DNA of 47,108 nucleotides from Gallionella sp. UBA4121. GTDB taxonomy: Bacteria; Pseudomonadota; Gammaproteobacteria; Burkholderiales; Gallionellaceae. Location of the stretch: NCBI GenBank assembly GCA_002381565.1, contig DFWZ01000012.1, forward strand, positions 19,800-66,907, given 5' to 3'. Below, piece after piece: positions 32,748 through 41,022 of this stretch. Made by a program: the position numbers and the translations under genes. The stretch's first letter is position 1; each line of letters opens with the position of its first letter. The notes beneath the pieces are model-generated. The model made no database searches. It had not been told where the DNA came from and saw only the letters and a program-made list of their open reading frames with translations.

Positions 32748-34064
32748 CTAGGCCAGTTCTCCCCACAGATCGTGGGTGTCTGAATCGGTAATTCTGACTT
32801 CGACCTTGTCGCCGACCTTCAGATGCTGACCGTCGTTGATATAGACCTGACCGTCGATTTCCGGGGCATCGGCAAAACTGCGCGCAATCGCGCCCTCTTC
32901 ATCCACTTCGTCCACCAGCACCGTCATGGTCTTGCCGATCTTGAGCTTCAGACGTTCTTCGCTGATTTCCTCCTGCAACCACATCAGGCGCGCCAGTCGT
33001 TCCTGCTGCACTTCAGGCGGTATGTGATCGGGCAACTCGTTGGCCGTCGCACCTTCCACCGGCGAATAGGTAAACGCGCCTACGCGATCCAGCTGCGCTT
33101 CTTCGATAAAATCGAGCAGCTCTTCGAATTCTTCCTCGGTCTCGCCGGGGAAACCGACGATGAAGGTGCTGCGCAAGGTCAGTTCAGGACAGATCTCGCG
33201 CCACTGCTTGATGCGCGCCAGCACATTATCACTATTGCCCGGGCGTTTCATCAGTTTCAGGATGCGTTGATTGGCATGCTGAAACGGGATATCCAGATAG
33301 GGCAGAATCTTGCCTTCCGCCATCAATGGAATCACCTCGTCCACGTGCGGATAAGGGTATACGTAATGCAGGCGCACCCACACGCCCAACTCGCCCAGCG
33401 CCATCGCCAGTTCCGTCATGCGCGTCCTTAAGGGCCTGCCGCCCCAGAAGCCGGTGCGGTATTTGACATCAACCCCGTAGGCGCTGGTGTCCTGAGAAAT
33501 CACCAGCAATTCCTTGACCCCGGAATTGACCAGATTTTCGGCTTCCAGCATCACATCGCCCACCGGACGGCTGACCAGATCGCCGCGCATGCTGGGAATG
33601 ATGCAGAAGGTGCAGCGATGATTGCAGCCTTCGGAAATCTTCAGATAGGCGTAATGCTTGGGCGTCAGTCGTATACCCTGAGGCGGCACCAGATCGGTAT
33701 ACGGGTCATGCGGCTTGGGCAGATGCAGATGCACCGCCTCCATCACTTCATCGGTCGCATGCGGCCCTGTGACGGCGAGCACCTTGGGGTGAGCGTCCTT
33801 TACCACATCGCCCTTCGCACCCAGACACCCCGTGACGATCACACGGCCGTTTTCCGCCAGCGCCTCGCCGATCGCATCCAGCGACTCTTCCACCGCGCTG
33901 TCGATAAAGCCGCAGGTATTCACCACCACCAGATCGGCATCCTGGTAGCTTGCGGAAATCAGATAGCCCTCGGCACGCAGGCGAGTCAGGATATGCTCGG
34001 AATCCACCGTCGCCTTGGGACACCCGAGCGAGACGAAACCGACTTTTGGAATTGGATTGTTCAT
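32748..34064 (-). CDS. rimO: Ribosomal protein S12 methylthiotransferase RimO
   Basis: 438 residues, full length. The N-terminal UPF0004 domain has VSLGCPKATVDSE with the first cluster Cys; further Cys are in VVNTCGF and TGCLG. The radical-SAM motif CxxxCxxC reads CNHRCTFC (about residues 147-154), followed by SMRGDLVSRP, typical of RimO rather than MiaB. A TRAM domain closes the protein. It adds a methylthio group to Asp89 of S12 using two 4Fe-4S clusters and SAM. The ZIP transporter gene lies 15 bp upstream of its start, so both are co-transcribed. Confidence 0.96.
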   Translation of the reverse strand: MNNPIPKVGFVSLGCPKATVDSEHILTRLRAEGYLISASYQDADLVVVNTCGFIDSAVEESLDAIGEALAENGRVIVTGCLGAKGDVVKDAHPKVLAVTGPHATDEVMEAVHLHLPKPHDPYTDLVPPQGIRLTPKHYAYLKISEGCNHRCTFCIIPSMRGDLVSRPVGDVMLEAENLVNSGVKELLVISQDTSAYGVDVKYRTGFWGGRPLRTRMTELAMALGELGVWVRLHYVYPYPHVDEVIPLMAEGKILPYLDIPFQHANQRILKLMKRPGNSDNVLARIKQWREICPELTLRSTFIVGFPGETEEEFEELLDFIEEAQLDRVGAFTYSPVEGATANELPDHIPPEVQQERLARLMWLQEEISEERLKLKIGKTMTVLVDEVDEEGAIARSFADAPEIDGQVYINDGQHLKVGDKVEVRITDSDTHDLWGELA

Positions 34065-34079
34065 TTTAAACTTTCAGAG

Positions 34080-34856
34080 TTACGCGCCAACCGCAAGGTT
34101 GACCAGAAATATTGAAGACACGCCCGCTACAATCAGCAAAACCTGTTCCAGCGTGTCGCGCAAACGGGTGCGTTGATGCAAACCGGGAATCAGGTCGGCC
34201 ACAGCAACATAGATCATGCTCGCAGCAGCCAGCCCCAGCAAGGTGGGCACCGCGCCCTGCACGGATTGCAGCGCAAAATAGGCCAGCACGCCGCCTGCCA
34301 GCGTGGCCAGACTGGATACCAGATTGAGCGTCAGAGCCTGCGCCTTGCTGTAGCCCGAATGCAGCAAAATCATGAAATCGCCGACCTCCTGAGGAATTTC
34401 GTGGGCGATGATGGCCAATGCGGTAACAATCCCCAGATGCACATCGGTCAGAAATGCGGCGGCGATAATCACGCCATCCACAAAATTATGGAACGTGTCG
34501 CCGACCATGATCATCATGCCGCTACGGCCATGCACGTTTGGTTCATGCGACTCATGCACTTCGCAATGGTCGTGGTGGCAGTGCCGCCACAGCAGCAGTT
34601 TTTCCAGCGTAAAAAACAGCAGGATGCCGAACAGTATGGTGCCGCTGAGCGCCGCCCCGTTGGTCGTAAGCTTGATCGCTTCGGGCAGGATGTCGAGGAA
34701 CACTGCGCCCAGCAACGCGCCGATCGCATAGCTGACCAGCGCATTCACCCAGTGCGCACGCGCGTTCAGTGCAAACAACGCGGCAAAAAGGACGCTCAGT
34801 GCGCCACCGAGAACACTGGCAGCGACTATCCACAGCAAAACGGTCATGAGGTTCAT
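34080..34856 (-). CDS. ZIP family divalent metal transporter
   Basis: 258 residues, about eight hydrophobic helices. The metal-site motifs are HNFVDG in helix 4 and HEIPQE in helix 5, as in bacterial ZIP proteins (ZupT/ZIPB). The cytoplasmic loop before them is His/Cys-rich (WRHCHHDHCEVHESHEPNVH), typical for zinc or iron binding. Import of zinc or a related metal to the cytoplasm is expected, the opposite direction to the RND pump at 7-12 kb. It precedes rimO by 15 bp; the 113-bp gap to the divergent yceH gene should contain both promoters. Confidence 0.92.
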   Translation of the reverse strand: MNLMTVLLWIVAASVLGGALSVLFAALFALNARAHWVNALVSYAIGALLGAVFLDILPEAIKLTTNGAALSGTILFGILLFFTLEKLLLWRHCHHDHCEVHESHEPNVHGRSGMMIMVGDTFHNFVDGVIIAAAFLTDVHLGIVTALAIIAHEIPQEVGDFMILLHSGYSKAQALTLNLVSSLATLAGGVLAYFALQSVQGAVPTLLGLAAASMIYVAVADLIPGLHQRTRLRDTLEQVLLIVAGVSSIFLVNLAVGA

Positions 34857-34969
34857 TCACAAATTCAAGGTCGCGGATTATAACGGATTGCACCGATCTC
34901 AAACGACCTTACTTTCAGCACCAAACGCGTGATAGCATCCAGGCATTGTTTTGTCCGTTCTGAAAATTC

Positions 34970-35608
34970 ATGACCACACTGCCGATTTTCTCGCCCCTCG
35001 AAGCCCGCGTACTGGGCGTACTGATAGAAAAAGAAAAAACGGTGCCGGACGCGTACCCGCTGTCGGTGAACACGCTGACACTGGGCTGCAATCAAAAAAC
35101 TGCGCGGGATCCGGTCATGTCGGCGTCCGAGGCCGAAGTGCTGTCAGCGATTGACAGCCTCAAAGACTATTCGCTGATCGTCGAATCCAGCGGCGGCCGC
35201 GTGATGCGTTACGCCCACAATGCACGGCGCGCATTCAAGCTGCCCGAACAGTCTGTTGCATTGCTGGCGATTCTGATGCTGCGCGGCCCGCAGACGGCGG
35301 GTGAGTTGCGCACGAATTGCGACCGACTGCACCCGTTTGGCGACATCTCCTCGGTGGAGGCCTTTCTGGCGGAACTGGGCGAATCTGAAACACCCTGGGT
35401 CGTCAAACTGCCAAAACTGCCGGGCTCGCGCGAACACCGATGGGCGCATCTGTTGTGCGGCGCGGTGGATACAGAAGCACTCAGTGTCGCCGCATCACAG
35501 CGCCACGCTGACACCGACACCGTTGCCAAACTGCAAGCCGATGTGGCGCGACTCAGTGAAGAAGTGGCAGCACTGCGCAGCATGGTGGAAAAACTTGTGG
35601 CGAGCTGA
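34970..35608 (+). CDS. yceH: YceH family (DUF480) winged-helix protein
   Basis: 212 residues beginning LPIFSPLEARVLGVLIEKEKT, the DUF480 signature, followed by two winged-helix modules (CNQKTARDPVMSASEAEV; LLAILMLRGPQTAGELRTNC) and a C-terminal coiled coil (about residues 178-210). YceH proteins are widespread and of unknown function; the fold suggests nucleic-acid or protein binding. It is a single plus-strand gene between the divergent ZIP gene and a convergent small-RNA locus. Confidence 0.93.
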   Translation: MTTLPIFSPLEARVLGVLIEKEKTVPDAYPLSVNTLTLGCNQKTARDPVMSASEAEVLSAIDSLKDYSLIVESSGGRVMRYAHNARRAFKLPEQSVALLAILMLRGPQTAGELRTNCDRLHPFGDISSVEAFLAELGESETPWVVKLPKLPGSREHRWAHLLCGAVDTEALSVAASQRHADTDTVAKLQADVARLSEEVAALRSMVEKLVAS

Positions 35609-35618
35609 AAACCGCATA

Positions 35619-35711
35619 TAAAAAATCCCCCAGGCCTAAACCTGGGGGATAGTCGAGCAGGGGGGTGCCTGCACACCGGCTCAAAGGGGGATAGGGAGTT
35701 GAGCTGGATGT
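35619..35711 (-). ncRNA. Candidate small RNA with two C-rich hairpin loops
   Basis: The 232-bp gap between yceH and pgeF holds a complete minus-strand transcription unit without a convincing protein. A -35/-10 pair lies at 35745-35717; predicted start about 35711; end at the intrinsic terminator near 35619. The RNA (about 93 nt) has hairpin 1, stem GCTCAA/TTGAGC (35704-35699 with 35684-35679), presenting the 14-nt loop CTCCCTATCCCCCT; hairpin 2, stem GCAGG/CCTGC (35657-35672), loop CACCCC; then CTATCCCCC again in the terminator stem. CTATCCCCC occurs twice. C-rich loops facing Shine-Dalgarno sequences are known from cuckoo and 6C RNAs; no match to a named family was recognised. Confidence 0.6.
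35625..35650 (-). terminator. Intrinsic terminator of the candidate small RNA
   Basis: Arms 35625-35634 and 35641-35650 form a perfect 10-bp GC-rich stem with a 6-base loop. Reading the minus strand, the stem is followed by six T (complement of the A-run 35620-35625). On the plus strand no T-run follows, so it is oriented to end leftward transcription. Confidence 0.85.
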
Positions 35712-35716
35712 TGACC

Positions 35717-35745
35717 ATCCTACTGAGGTATTTATTTTAAGTCAA
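35717..35745 (-). promoter_or_regulatory. Sigma-70-type promoter of the candidate small RNA
   Basis: Minus strand: TTGACT (35745-35740), spacer of exactly 17, TAGGAT (35722-35717). The -35 matches five of six consensus bases. The surrounding 35723-35760 is AT-rich. Nothing else in the gap would use it, since yceH is on the opposite strand. Confidence 0.65.
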
Positions 35746-35840
35746 CTAAAATAGTGCGTTATTAAAACTTCCCGCCCCATCACATGAAAAATGTCAGCCG
35801 GCGAAACGAAAGTACGCACAGTTCCCGCAACCACTGGCCT

Positions 35841-36593
35841 CTAAGAACGGGCGTCTGGCTGCGGCCTTTCCAGCCAGATGAATGTGCCCATGCGGCCGGT
35901 CACACCGTCACGACGGTAAGAGAAAAACAGATCTGACTCCCGGTAAGTGCAACGATCGCCGCCGTAAATCCGTGTAATACCGAGCGCATTCAATCGCCTG
36001 CGCGCCAGGGCGTAAATATCGGCCAGCCATTTACCATTTTCGCCCGGAATAAAGGCAGCAGCCGCTGCGGGGTCGGCGTCCAGAAAAGCCGCACGCACCT
36101 CAACACCCACTTCAAATGCCGGCTGGCTGATCGCAGGCCCCAGCCACGCCATCAGATTCTCCGGTGCCACTTCCATCGCAAGGACGGCCGCTTCGACCAC
36201 GCCTGCTGCCAGGCCACGCCACCCGGCATGCACTGCCGCCACCACACTGCCGGCTTTATCGCACAGCAACACCGGCAGGCAATCGGCCGTCATCACCACG
36301 CACACACCCCGCCGCGCAATGCAGGCATCGGCTTGCGGTATGCAGCCCGCCCTGTCGGCATCTGCTACCACCGTGCCATGCACCTGTTCCAGCCATACCG
36401 GTTCACTGGGCAACACAGTGTTCAGCAACATGCGGTTCCGTTCCACCGCCAGCGACGAATCGCCCACATGCAGACCCAGGTTGAGGCTGTCATAGGGAGA
36501 TGCGCTGACGCCCCCCTGCCTTGTGGTCTGCATCGCCCGTACATTGGACGGCGCAGGCCAGTCAGGAATGATCAGATGATCATTCCTGCTCAT
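35841..36593 (-). CDS. pgeF: Laccase-domain protein PgeF/YfiH (purine nucleoside phosphorylase / peptidoglycan editing factor)
   Basis: 250 residues from the ATG at 36593. The family's metal-binding motifs are complete: an early LNLGLHVGDSS, then MTADCLPVLLCD (Cys about residue 120) and AAVHAGWRGLAAGVV, with the C-terminal THxESDLFFSYRRDGVTGR form as TYRESDLFFSYRRDGVTGR. YfiH/PgeF corrects mis-incorporated residues in peptidoglycan precursors; relatives show multicopper oxidase or adenosine deaminase/phosphorylase activity. Its start overlaps the rluD end by 14 bp, an arrangement common in beta- and gammaproteobacteria. Confidence 0.92.
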   Translation of the reverse strand: MSRNDHLIIPDWPAPSNVRAMQTTRQGGVSASPYDSLNLGLHVGDSSLAVERNRMLLNTVLPSEPVWLEQVHGTVVADADRAGCIPQADACIARRGVCVVMTADCLPVLLCDKAGSVVAAVHAGWRGLAAGVVEAAVLAMEVAPENLMAWLGPAISQPAFEVGVEVRAAFLDADPAAAAAFIPGENGKWLADIYALARRRLNALGITRIYGGDRCTYRESDLFFSYRRDGVTGRMGTFIWLERPQPDARS

Positions 36594-37554
36594 CCAGCAC
36601 ACTCTTGATTTGCCTGAGCAGCTGCTGCATATCTTCCGGCAGCGGCACATGCCACTCCATCATTTCACCCGTGACCGGATGTTCAAGCGCCAGACGAGTC
36701 GCATGCAGCGCCTGACGCGGAAACCGGGTCAGCAAATCACGCAATTGCGGCACGCATTTCTGCGGGCCCTTCAAATACACGCTGTCACCCACCAGAGGAT
36801 GTCTGAGATAGGTCATATGGACACGAATCTGGTGGGTGCGCCCGGTCTCGAGAGTACAACGCAACAGCGTACAACTCGAAAACGCTCTTTCGACTTTGTA
36901 ATGCGTCACCGCATCCTTGCCGGTTTCAATCACCGCCATTTTGACGCGATTCGAAGGATGCCGGCCTATCGGCTCATCCACATAACCGCCATGCTGCAAC
37001 TCCCCATGCACCAGCGCCAGGTATTCGCGCTTCACGCTGCGCTCCTGCAATTGGCGCACCAGATTGGTTTGCGCAATCAGCGTCTTGGCCACCACCAGCA
37101 AGCCGCTGGTATCCTTGTCCAGACGGTGTACGATACCGGCGCGCGGCACACCCGCCAGCTGCGGTGCATGATGCAGCAGCGCATTCAGCAACGTGCCATG
37201 CCAGTTGCCGCTGCCCGGATGCACCACGAGGCCAACCGGCTTGTTGATCACCAGCAGTTCATCGTCTTCATAAACGATGTCCAGCGGAATATCTTCGGCC
37301 AGATAAGGCTGGTCGGATATCTGGACTTGCGGCAGCACCTCCAGCTTTTCGCCGCCCCATACTTTTTGCTTGGAGATGGCGGGAGCGCCATCCAGCAGCA
37401 CTTGCTGCCGGACAACCCACTCTTGCAGGCGACTGCGCGAGTACTCCGGCAACAACTTGGCCAGCGCCTGGTCGAGGCGAAGGCCGGCACAATCGGCGGG
37501 CACGACAAAATGGATTACATCGTCGGCAGGTGTGTTTGCGTTATAATCGCGCAT
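36580..37554 (-). CDS. rluD: 23S rRNA pseudouridine synthase RluD
   Basis: 324 residues from the ATG at 37554 (E. coli RluD 326); an ATG at 37575 adds seven residues but overlaps the divergent bamD start. An S4 domain (LRLDQALAKLLPEYSRSRLQEWV, split about 25-47) precedes the catalytic domain with the active-site Asp in GIVHRLDKDTSGLLVVAKT. RluD makes pseudouridines 1911, 1915 and 1917 in helix 69. The RluC/RluD subfamily is close, but the pairing with pgeF and divergent bamD supports RluD. No Shine-Dalgarno precedes either ATG, only an A-rich tract. Confidence 0.92.
   Translation of the reverse strand: MRDYNANTPADDVIHFVVPADCAGLRLDQALAKLLPEYSRSRLQEWVVRQQVLLDGAPAISKQKVWGGEKLEVLPQVQISDQPYLAEDIPLDIVYEDDELLVINKPVGLVVHPGSGNWHGTLLNALLHHAPQLAGVPRAGIVHRLDKDTSGLLVVAKTLIAQTNLVRQLQERSVKREYLALVHGELQHGGYVDEPIGRHPSNRVKMAVIETGKDAVTHYKVERAFSSCTLLRCTLETGRTHQIRVHMTYLRHPLVGDSVYLKGPQKCVPQLRDLLTRFPRQALHATRLALEHPVTGEMMEWHVPLPEDMQQLLRQIKSVLDEQE
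37542..37547 (+). promoter_or_regulatory. -10 element for bamD
   Basis: A perfect TATAAT on the plus strand inside the first codons of rluD, 26 bases before the bamD ATG; predicted start about 37554. No good -35 hexamer is at 16-18 bases, so strength depends on other contacts. Confidence 0.5.
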
Positions 37555-37573
37555 ATTTTTTTCGGATTCAGTC

Positions 37574-38374
37574 ATGCGCCATAGTTTAGCTGTATTTTTG
37601 TTACTTACGTTAACTGCTTGCAGTATGTTTAGCCCGCTGCCGACCGGGGAAGCGTCCGATGCAAGCAAAAATCTGTCCGCAGAAGAGCTCTACCACAAGG
37701 CGAAAGCCGATCTGGACGACGGCAACTTCACTGATGCGATCAAAACTTATGAAACGCTGCAATCGCGTTTTCCCTACGGGCAGTATGCGCAGCAGTCGAT
37801 GCTGGAAATGGCCTACGCCTATTATCGCACCAGTGAACCGGATCCTGCGATATCCACAGCGGATCGTTTCATCAAGCAGTTTCCGAACAACCCGCATGTC
37901 GATTACGCCTACTACGTCAAAGGACTGGCGACATTCAACGGCGAAATCAGCGTGCTAAGTTCAATCGCGGGTCAAGACACCTCTGAACGCGACTCACAAT
38001 CCCTGGAGGATTCCTTCAGCGCGTTCAAAGCGTTGATCACGCGTTTCCCGAACAGCAAATACGCACCGGACGCCCGTGTACGGATGCAATATCTGGTCAA
38101 TGAACTGGCCAGACATGAACTTCACATCGCCGACTACTACCTGCGTCGCGGCGCGTATATTGCCGCAGTGAACCGGGCGCAAGGCATCCTTAAGCAATAT
38201 CCGAACAGCCCCTCGACGCGCAAAGCGTTGAAAATCATGGTGCAGGCCTATGATGCGATGGGCTTGCCCGAGTTGCGCGACGGTGCCCAACAGGTGCTGG
38301 CCAACAACACTATTTCGGCACAAGGCGAGAATACTGGAAAAGCGCCTGCACCCTGGTGGCAGTTCTGGAGATGA
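37574..38374 (+). CDS. bamD: Outer membrane protein assembly factor BamD (ComL)
   Basis: 266 residues. Lipoprotein signal ending LTACSMF (Cys at 16), then TPR-type repeats of the BamD pattern: SAEELYHKAKADLDDGNFTDAIKTYE, RFPYGQYAQQSMLEMAYAYYR and RFPNSKYAPDARVRMQYLVNELARHELHIADYYLRRGAY (in parts). BamD is the essential lipoprotein partner of BamA in outer-membrane protein insertion. Its start codon region overlaps the alternative rluD ATG on the other strand. The nudix gene follows with a 4-bp overlap (ATGA). Confidence 0.96.
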   Translation: MRHSLAVFLLLTLTACSMFSPLPTGEASDASKNLSAEELYHKAKADLDDGNFTDAIKTYETLQSRFPYGQYAQQSMLEMAYAYYRTSEPDPAISTADRFIKQFPNNPHVDYAYYVKGLATFNGEISVLSSIAGQDTSERDSQSLEDSFSAFKALITRFPNSKYAPDARVRMQYLVNELARHELHIADYYLRRGAYIAAVNRAQGILKQYPNSPSTRKALKIMVQAYDAMGLPELRDGAQQVLANNTISAQGENTGKAPAPWWQFWR

Positions 38375-38937
38375 AATTCTGCTCCGCCTGCGGCGCCGCC
38401 GTTGAGCTGCGCACGCCCATTGATGACAACAGGGCACGCCACATCTGTACCGCTTGCAACACGATCCATTACCAGAACCCCAGGATGGTGATCGGCTCGA
38501 TTCCCGTATGGGAGGATAAAGTGCTGCTATGCCGCCGCGCAATCGAACCACAATATGGCAAGTGGACACTGCCGGGCGGTTTCATGGAAAATGGTGAAAG
38601 CACGGCTCAGGCGGCAATACGCGAGACGCTGGAAGAAGCCTGCGCGCGTATCGCAATCATTGATTTGTATTCGATGTACAGTCTGCCCTACATCGACCAG
38701 GTTCACCTGTTGTTCCGGGCAGAACTGCTCGATCTGAATTTTGGACCCGGACAGGAAAGCCTTGAGGTAAAACTGTTCCGTGAGGCAGAAATCCCCTGGG
38801 ATGAGTTAGCCTTCCGCCCGGTGCGCTACAGTCTGGAGCATTACTTTGCTGAGCGATCCAGTGGCACATTCAGCTTGCATACAGGTGAATTGTCACCTGT
38901 CCGGCATGACGTCCCTGTCCGTGCAACCGCGCTATAA
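38371..38937 (+). CDS. NUDIX hydrolase with zinc ribbon (NudC-like)
   Basis: 188 residues from the ATG at 38371, overlapping the bamD stop. A zinc ribbon with CSAC and CTAC pairs (about residues 3-32) is followed by the NUDIX box GGFMENGESTAQAAIRETLEEACA (split here: GGFMENGES then REtLEEA), with E residues intact and the final Gly replaced by Cys/Ala. Zinc-ribbon NUDIX proteins include NADH pyrophosphatase and ADP-ribose hydrolases; the substrate is not assigned. The coupling to bamD is probably transcriptional convenience. Confidence 0.88.
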   Translation: MKFCSACGAAVELRTPIDDNRARHICTACNTIHYQNPRMVIGSIPVWEDKVLLCRRAIEPQYGKWTLPGGFMENGESTAQAAIRETLEEACARIAIIDLYSMYSLPYIDQVHLLFRAELLDLNFGPGQESLEVKLFREAEIPWDELAFRPVRYSLEHYFAERSSGTFSLHTGELSPVRHDVPVRATAL

Positions 38938-38938
38938 T
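38933..38938 (+). promoter_or_regulatory. -10 element for mlaA
   Basis: A perfect TATAAT that contains the TAA stop of the nudix gene, 31 bases upstream of the mlaA ATG. No convincing -35 hexamer at normal spacing. Confidence 0.4.
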
Positions 38939-38968
38939 CACTGAAATTTTTCTGCACTGAGACACAAA

Positions 38969-39742
38969 ATGAACCTCTTACGTATTTTTATTGTACTCAC
39001 GACCCTCGCGGTGACCGGTTGCGCCACACATGCGAACAATCCGTCCGATCCGCTGGAACCATTTAACCGCGGGGTGTACAAGTTTAACGACACATTGGAC
39101 AAGGCCGTCGCCAAGCCCGTCGCACAAGGCTATAACAAAGTCATGCCGGTGACCGGCAAAATACTGGTAACAAATTTCTTTTCCAACCTGAATGACGTTA
39201 TCGTGACCCTAAACGATTTGCTGCAATTCAAGTTCACCCAGGGTTTCTCGGACGGCATGCGCGTACTGGTCAACTCCACCGTCGGTATCGGCGGACTGGT
39301 TGATGTCGCCTCCATGCATCTGGAAAAACACAATGAAGATTTCGGCCAGACACTGGGCTATTGGGGCATCAACAGCGGCCCCTATCTGATGTTGCCAGTC
39401 TTCGGACCCAGCTCGTTCAGGGATGGCATCGGGCTCTATGCAGACAGCTATGCGAGCCCGATTTACCGCGGCGTGCCAAAGATTCGCACCCGCAACCAGT
39501 TGTATCTCACCAATATGGTCAATCGCCGCGCGCAATTGCTGGCCGACGAGAAAATAATGGAAGGCGCCATGCTGGATCGCTATGCCTTCATCCGCGATGC
39601 CTACTTGCAGCGACGGCAAAGCCTGGTCTATGACGGAAATCCGCCGCATGATCCGTATGAAGACGACAGCCTGGATACCGAAGATGAGCCCGTGCCGTCT
39701 GCGCCTCCGGCCACGCCGTCTCAACCGCCGGCGGCCCCCTGA
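38969..39742 (+). CDS. mlaA: MlaA (VacJ) outer-membrane lipoprotein
   Basis: 257 residues. Lipoprotein signal ending VTGCATH (Cys 19), then the MlaA signature DPLEPFNRGVYKFND (about 28-42) and the conserved FGQTLGYWGINSGPYLMLPVFGPSS block (split). MlaA sits in the outer membrane with porins and removes mislocalised phospholipids from the outer leaflet. The C-terminal 25 residues are Pro/Asp/Glu-rich. A strong terminator follows at once, separating it from the mlaE operon, so the two are separate units despite the shared pathway. Confidence 0.95.
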   Translation: MNLLRIFIVLTTLAVTGCATHANNPSDPLEPFNRGVYKFNDTLDKAVAKPVAQGYNKVMPVTGKILVTNFFSNLNDVIVTLNDLLQFKFTQGFSDGMRVLVNSTVGIGGLVDVASMHLEKHNEDFGQTLGYWGINSGPYLMLPVFGPSSFRDGIGLYADSYASPIYRGVPKIRTRNQLYLTNMVNRRAQLLADEKIMEGAMLDRYAFIRDAYLQRRQSLVYDGNPPHDPYEDDSLDTEDEPVPSAPPATPSQPPAAP

Positions 39743-39765
39743 CACACGTCAGATAACTGAGTTAA

Positions 39766-39792
39766 AAAAAGCCAGGTTTTACCTGGCTTTTT
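39766..39792 (+). terminator. Intrinsic terminator after mlaA
   Basis: AAAAAGCCAGGT and ACCTGGCTTTTT are perfectly complementary (12 bp including the A/T ends) around a 3-base loop, with T-run to 39792, 24 bases after the mlaA stop. The A-run on the other side would let it act in both directions. Confidence 0.9.
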
Positions 39793-39810
39793 CCCGTCCG
39801 CCTGAATCAT

Positions 39811-39839
39811 TTGATCTATTGCCCAATTGCGCAGATAAT
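39811..39839 (+). promoter_or_regulatory. Sigma-70-type promoter of the mlaE operon
   Basis: TTGATC (39811-39816), 17-base spacer, GATAAT (39834-39839), just past the mlaA terminator and 47 bases before the mlaE start. Confidence 0.6.
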
Positions 39840-39885
39840 TTTGCCCAGCAGCCAGTCTTACGCACTCCCACGGAGCTAGCCATTG

Positions 39886-41022
39886 ATGGAATTCGCAGCT
39901 CAGACAGACGAAAAATCCGCCCGGATGGTAATCGCTATGGATGGTTCATCCATGCGCTGCTCAGGCTTCTGGATTATTCGGGAAATCGCCCAGCTCGAAG
40001 CACACCTGACACAAATCACCTGGCCCGAAACGGGCGATCTGGTATTCGACTGCTCGGCGCTGTCAGCACTGGACACATCCGGCGCATGGCTGCTGCAGCG
40101 CACCGTTCATGAACTGGAAGCACGCGGACAAAAAGTGATGTTTATCGGCTTGCGGCCGGAGTTCGATGCCTTGCTGCATTTGATCGCTTCCAGCACAATA
40201 AGACCCCTAACACCCCCGCCCGCCCTGCCCAATTTACTGGCTCGCATGGGCAGACAGTCCTGGCGCGGCCTCCACGGGCTCTACGGCATGCTGTCCTTTG
40301 TCGGCGTAACCGCTATCATCCTGATGCACTCTTTGACTCAGCCCCACCGCATCCGCTGGCGCGCCATACTCCGCAACTTACAGACCGCCGGGTTTCAGGC
40401 GCTGCCGATCGTCGGCCTGTTATCCTTCCTGATGGGCCTTGTCATCTCCTATCAGGGCGCAGATCAATTGCAGCGCTTCGGCGCCAATATATTCATTGCC
40501 GATCTGGTAGGCTTATCCATGCTGCGCGAGCTATCCCCGCTGCTGGCCGCCATCATCGTCGCCGGGCGATCCGGTTCCTCCTATGCGGCGCAAATCGGCA
40601 CCATGAAAGTCACCGAGGAAATTGACGCGTTGCGCACCATCGGTGTCGGACCGACAGAATTGCTGGTGCTGCCCAAACTGGTAGCGCTGGTCATCGCCTT
40701 GCCGCTGCTGACAGTTTATGCCGATATCACAGGCGTATTCGGCGGCATGATCATGGCGCGTTCCAAGCTCGATGTCAGCTTCGACGTATTCCTGGACCGA
40801 TTAGGCGATGCAGTCAGCCTGTCTTCATTTCTGACCGGCATAGGCAAAGCACCGGTATTCGCAGCCATCATCGCGCTGGTCGGATGCTACCAGGGGTTTC
40901 AGGTGACGGGCAGCGCCGACAGTGTCGGACGGCAGACCACGATGAGCGTAGTACAGGCGATATTCCTGGTAATTTTGTCAGACGCATTGTTTTCCATCGT
41001 GTTTAACTGGCTGAAGATATGA
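39886..41022 (+). CDS. mlaE: MCE/Mla permease (MlaE) with fused N-terminal STAS (MlaB-like) domain
   Basis: 378 residues from the ATG at 39886; a TTG three bases earlier has better spacing from GGAG and is also possible. Residues ~10-105 form a STAS domain (LVFDCSALSALDTSGAWLLQRTV, split about 50-72), like MlaB. The remainder is the MlaE permease: QALPIVGLLSFLMGLVISYQGADQL, then RELSPLLAAIIVAGRSGSSYAAQIGTMKVTEEIDAL, both family signatures. In E. coli these are separate subunits. It moves phospholipid at the inner membrane with MlaF. Stop overlaps the mlaF start (ATGA). Confidence 0.92.
   Translation: MEFAAQTDEKSARMVIAMDGSSMRCSGFWIIREIAQLEAHLTQITWPETGDLVFDCSALSALDTSGAWLLQRTVHELEARGQKVMFIGLRPEFDALLHLIASSTIRPLTPPPALPNLLARMGRQSWRGLHGLYGMLSFVGVTAIILMHSLTQPHRIRWRAILRNLQTAGFQALPIVGLLSFLMGLVISYQGADQLQRFGANIFIADLVGLSMLRELSPLLAAIIVAGRSGSSYAAQIGTMKVTEEIDALRTIGVGPTELLVLPKLVALVIALPLLTVYADITGVFGGMIMARSKLDVSFDVFLDRLGDAVSLSSFLTGIGKAPVFAAIIALVGCYQGFQVTGSADSVGRQTTMSVVQAIFLVILSDALFSIVFNWLKI

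Noticed and set aside
35209..35718. 169-residue minus-strand frame starting in the yceH-pgeF gap
   Set aside because: It would begin within the -10 region of the predicted promoter, read through a strong intrinsic terminator and then run antisense to yceH; the small RNA explanation fits better.
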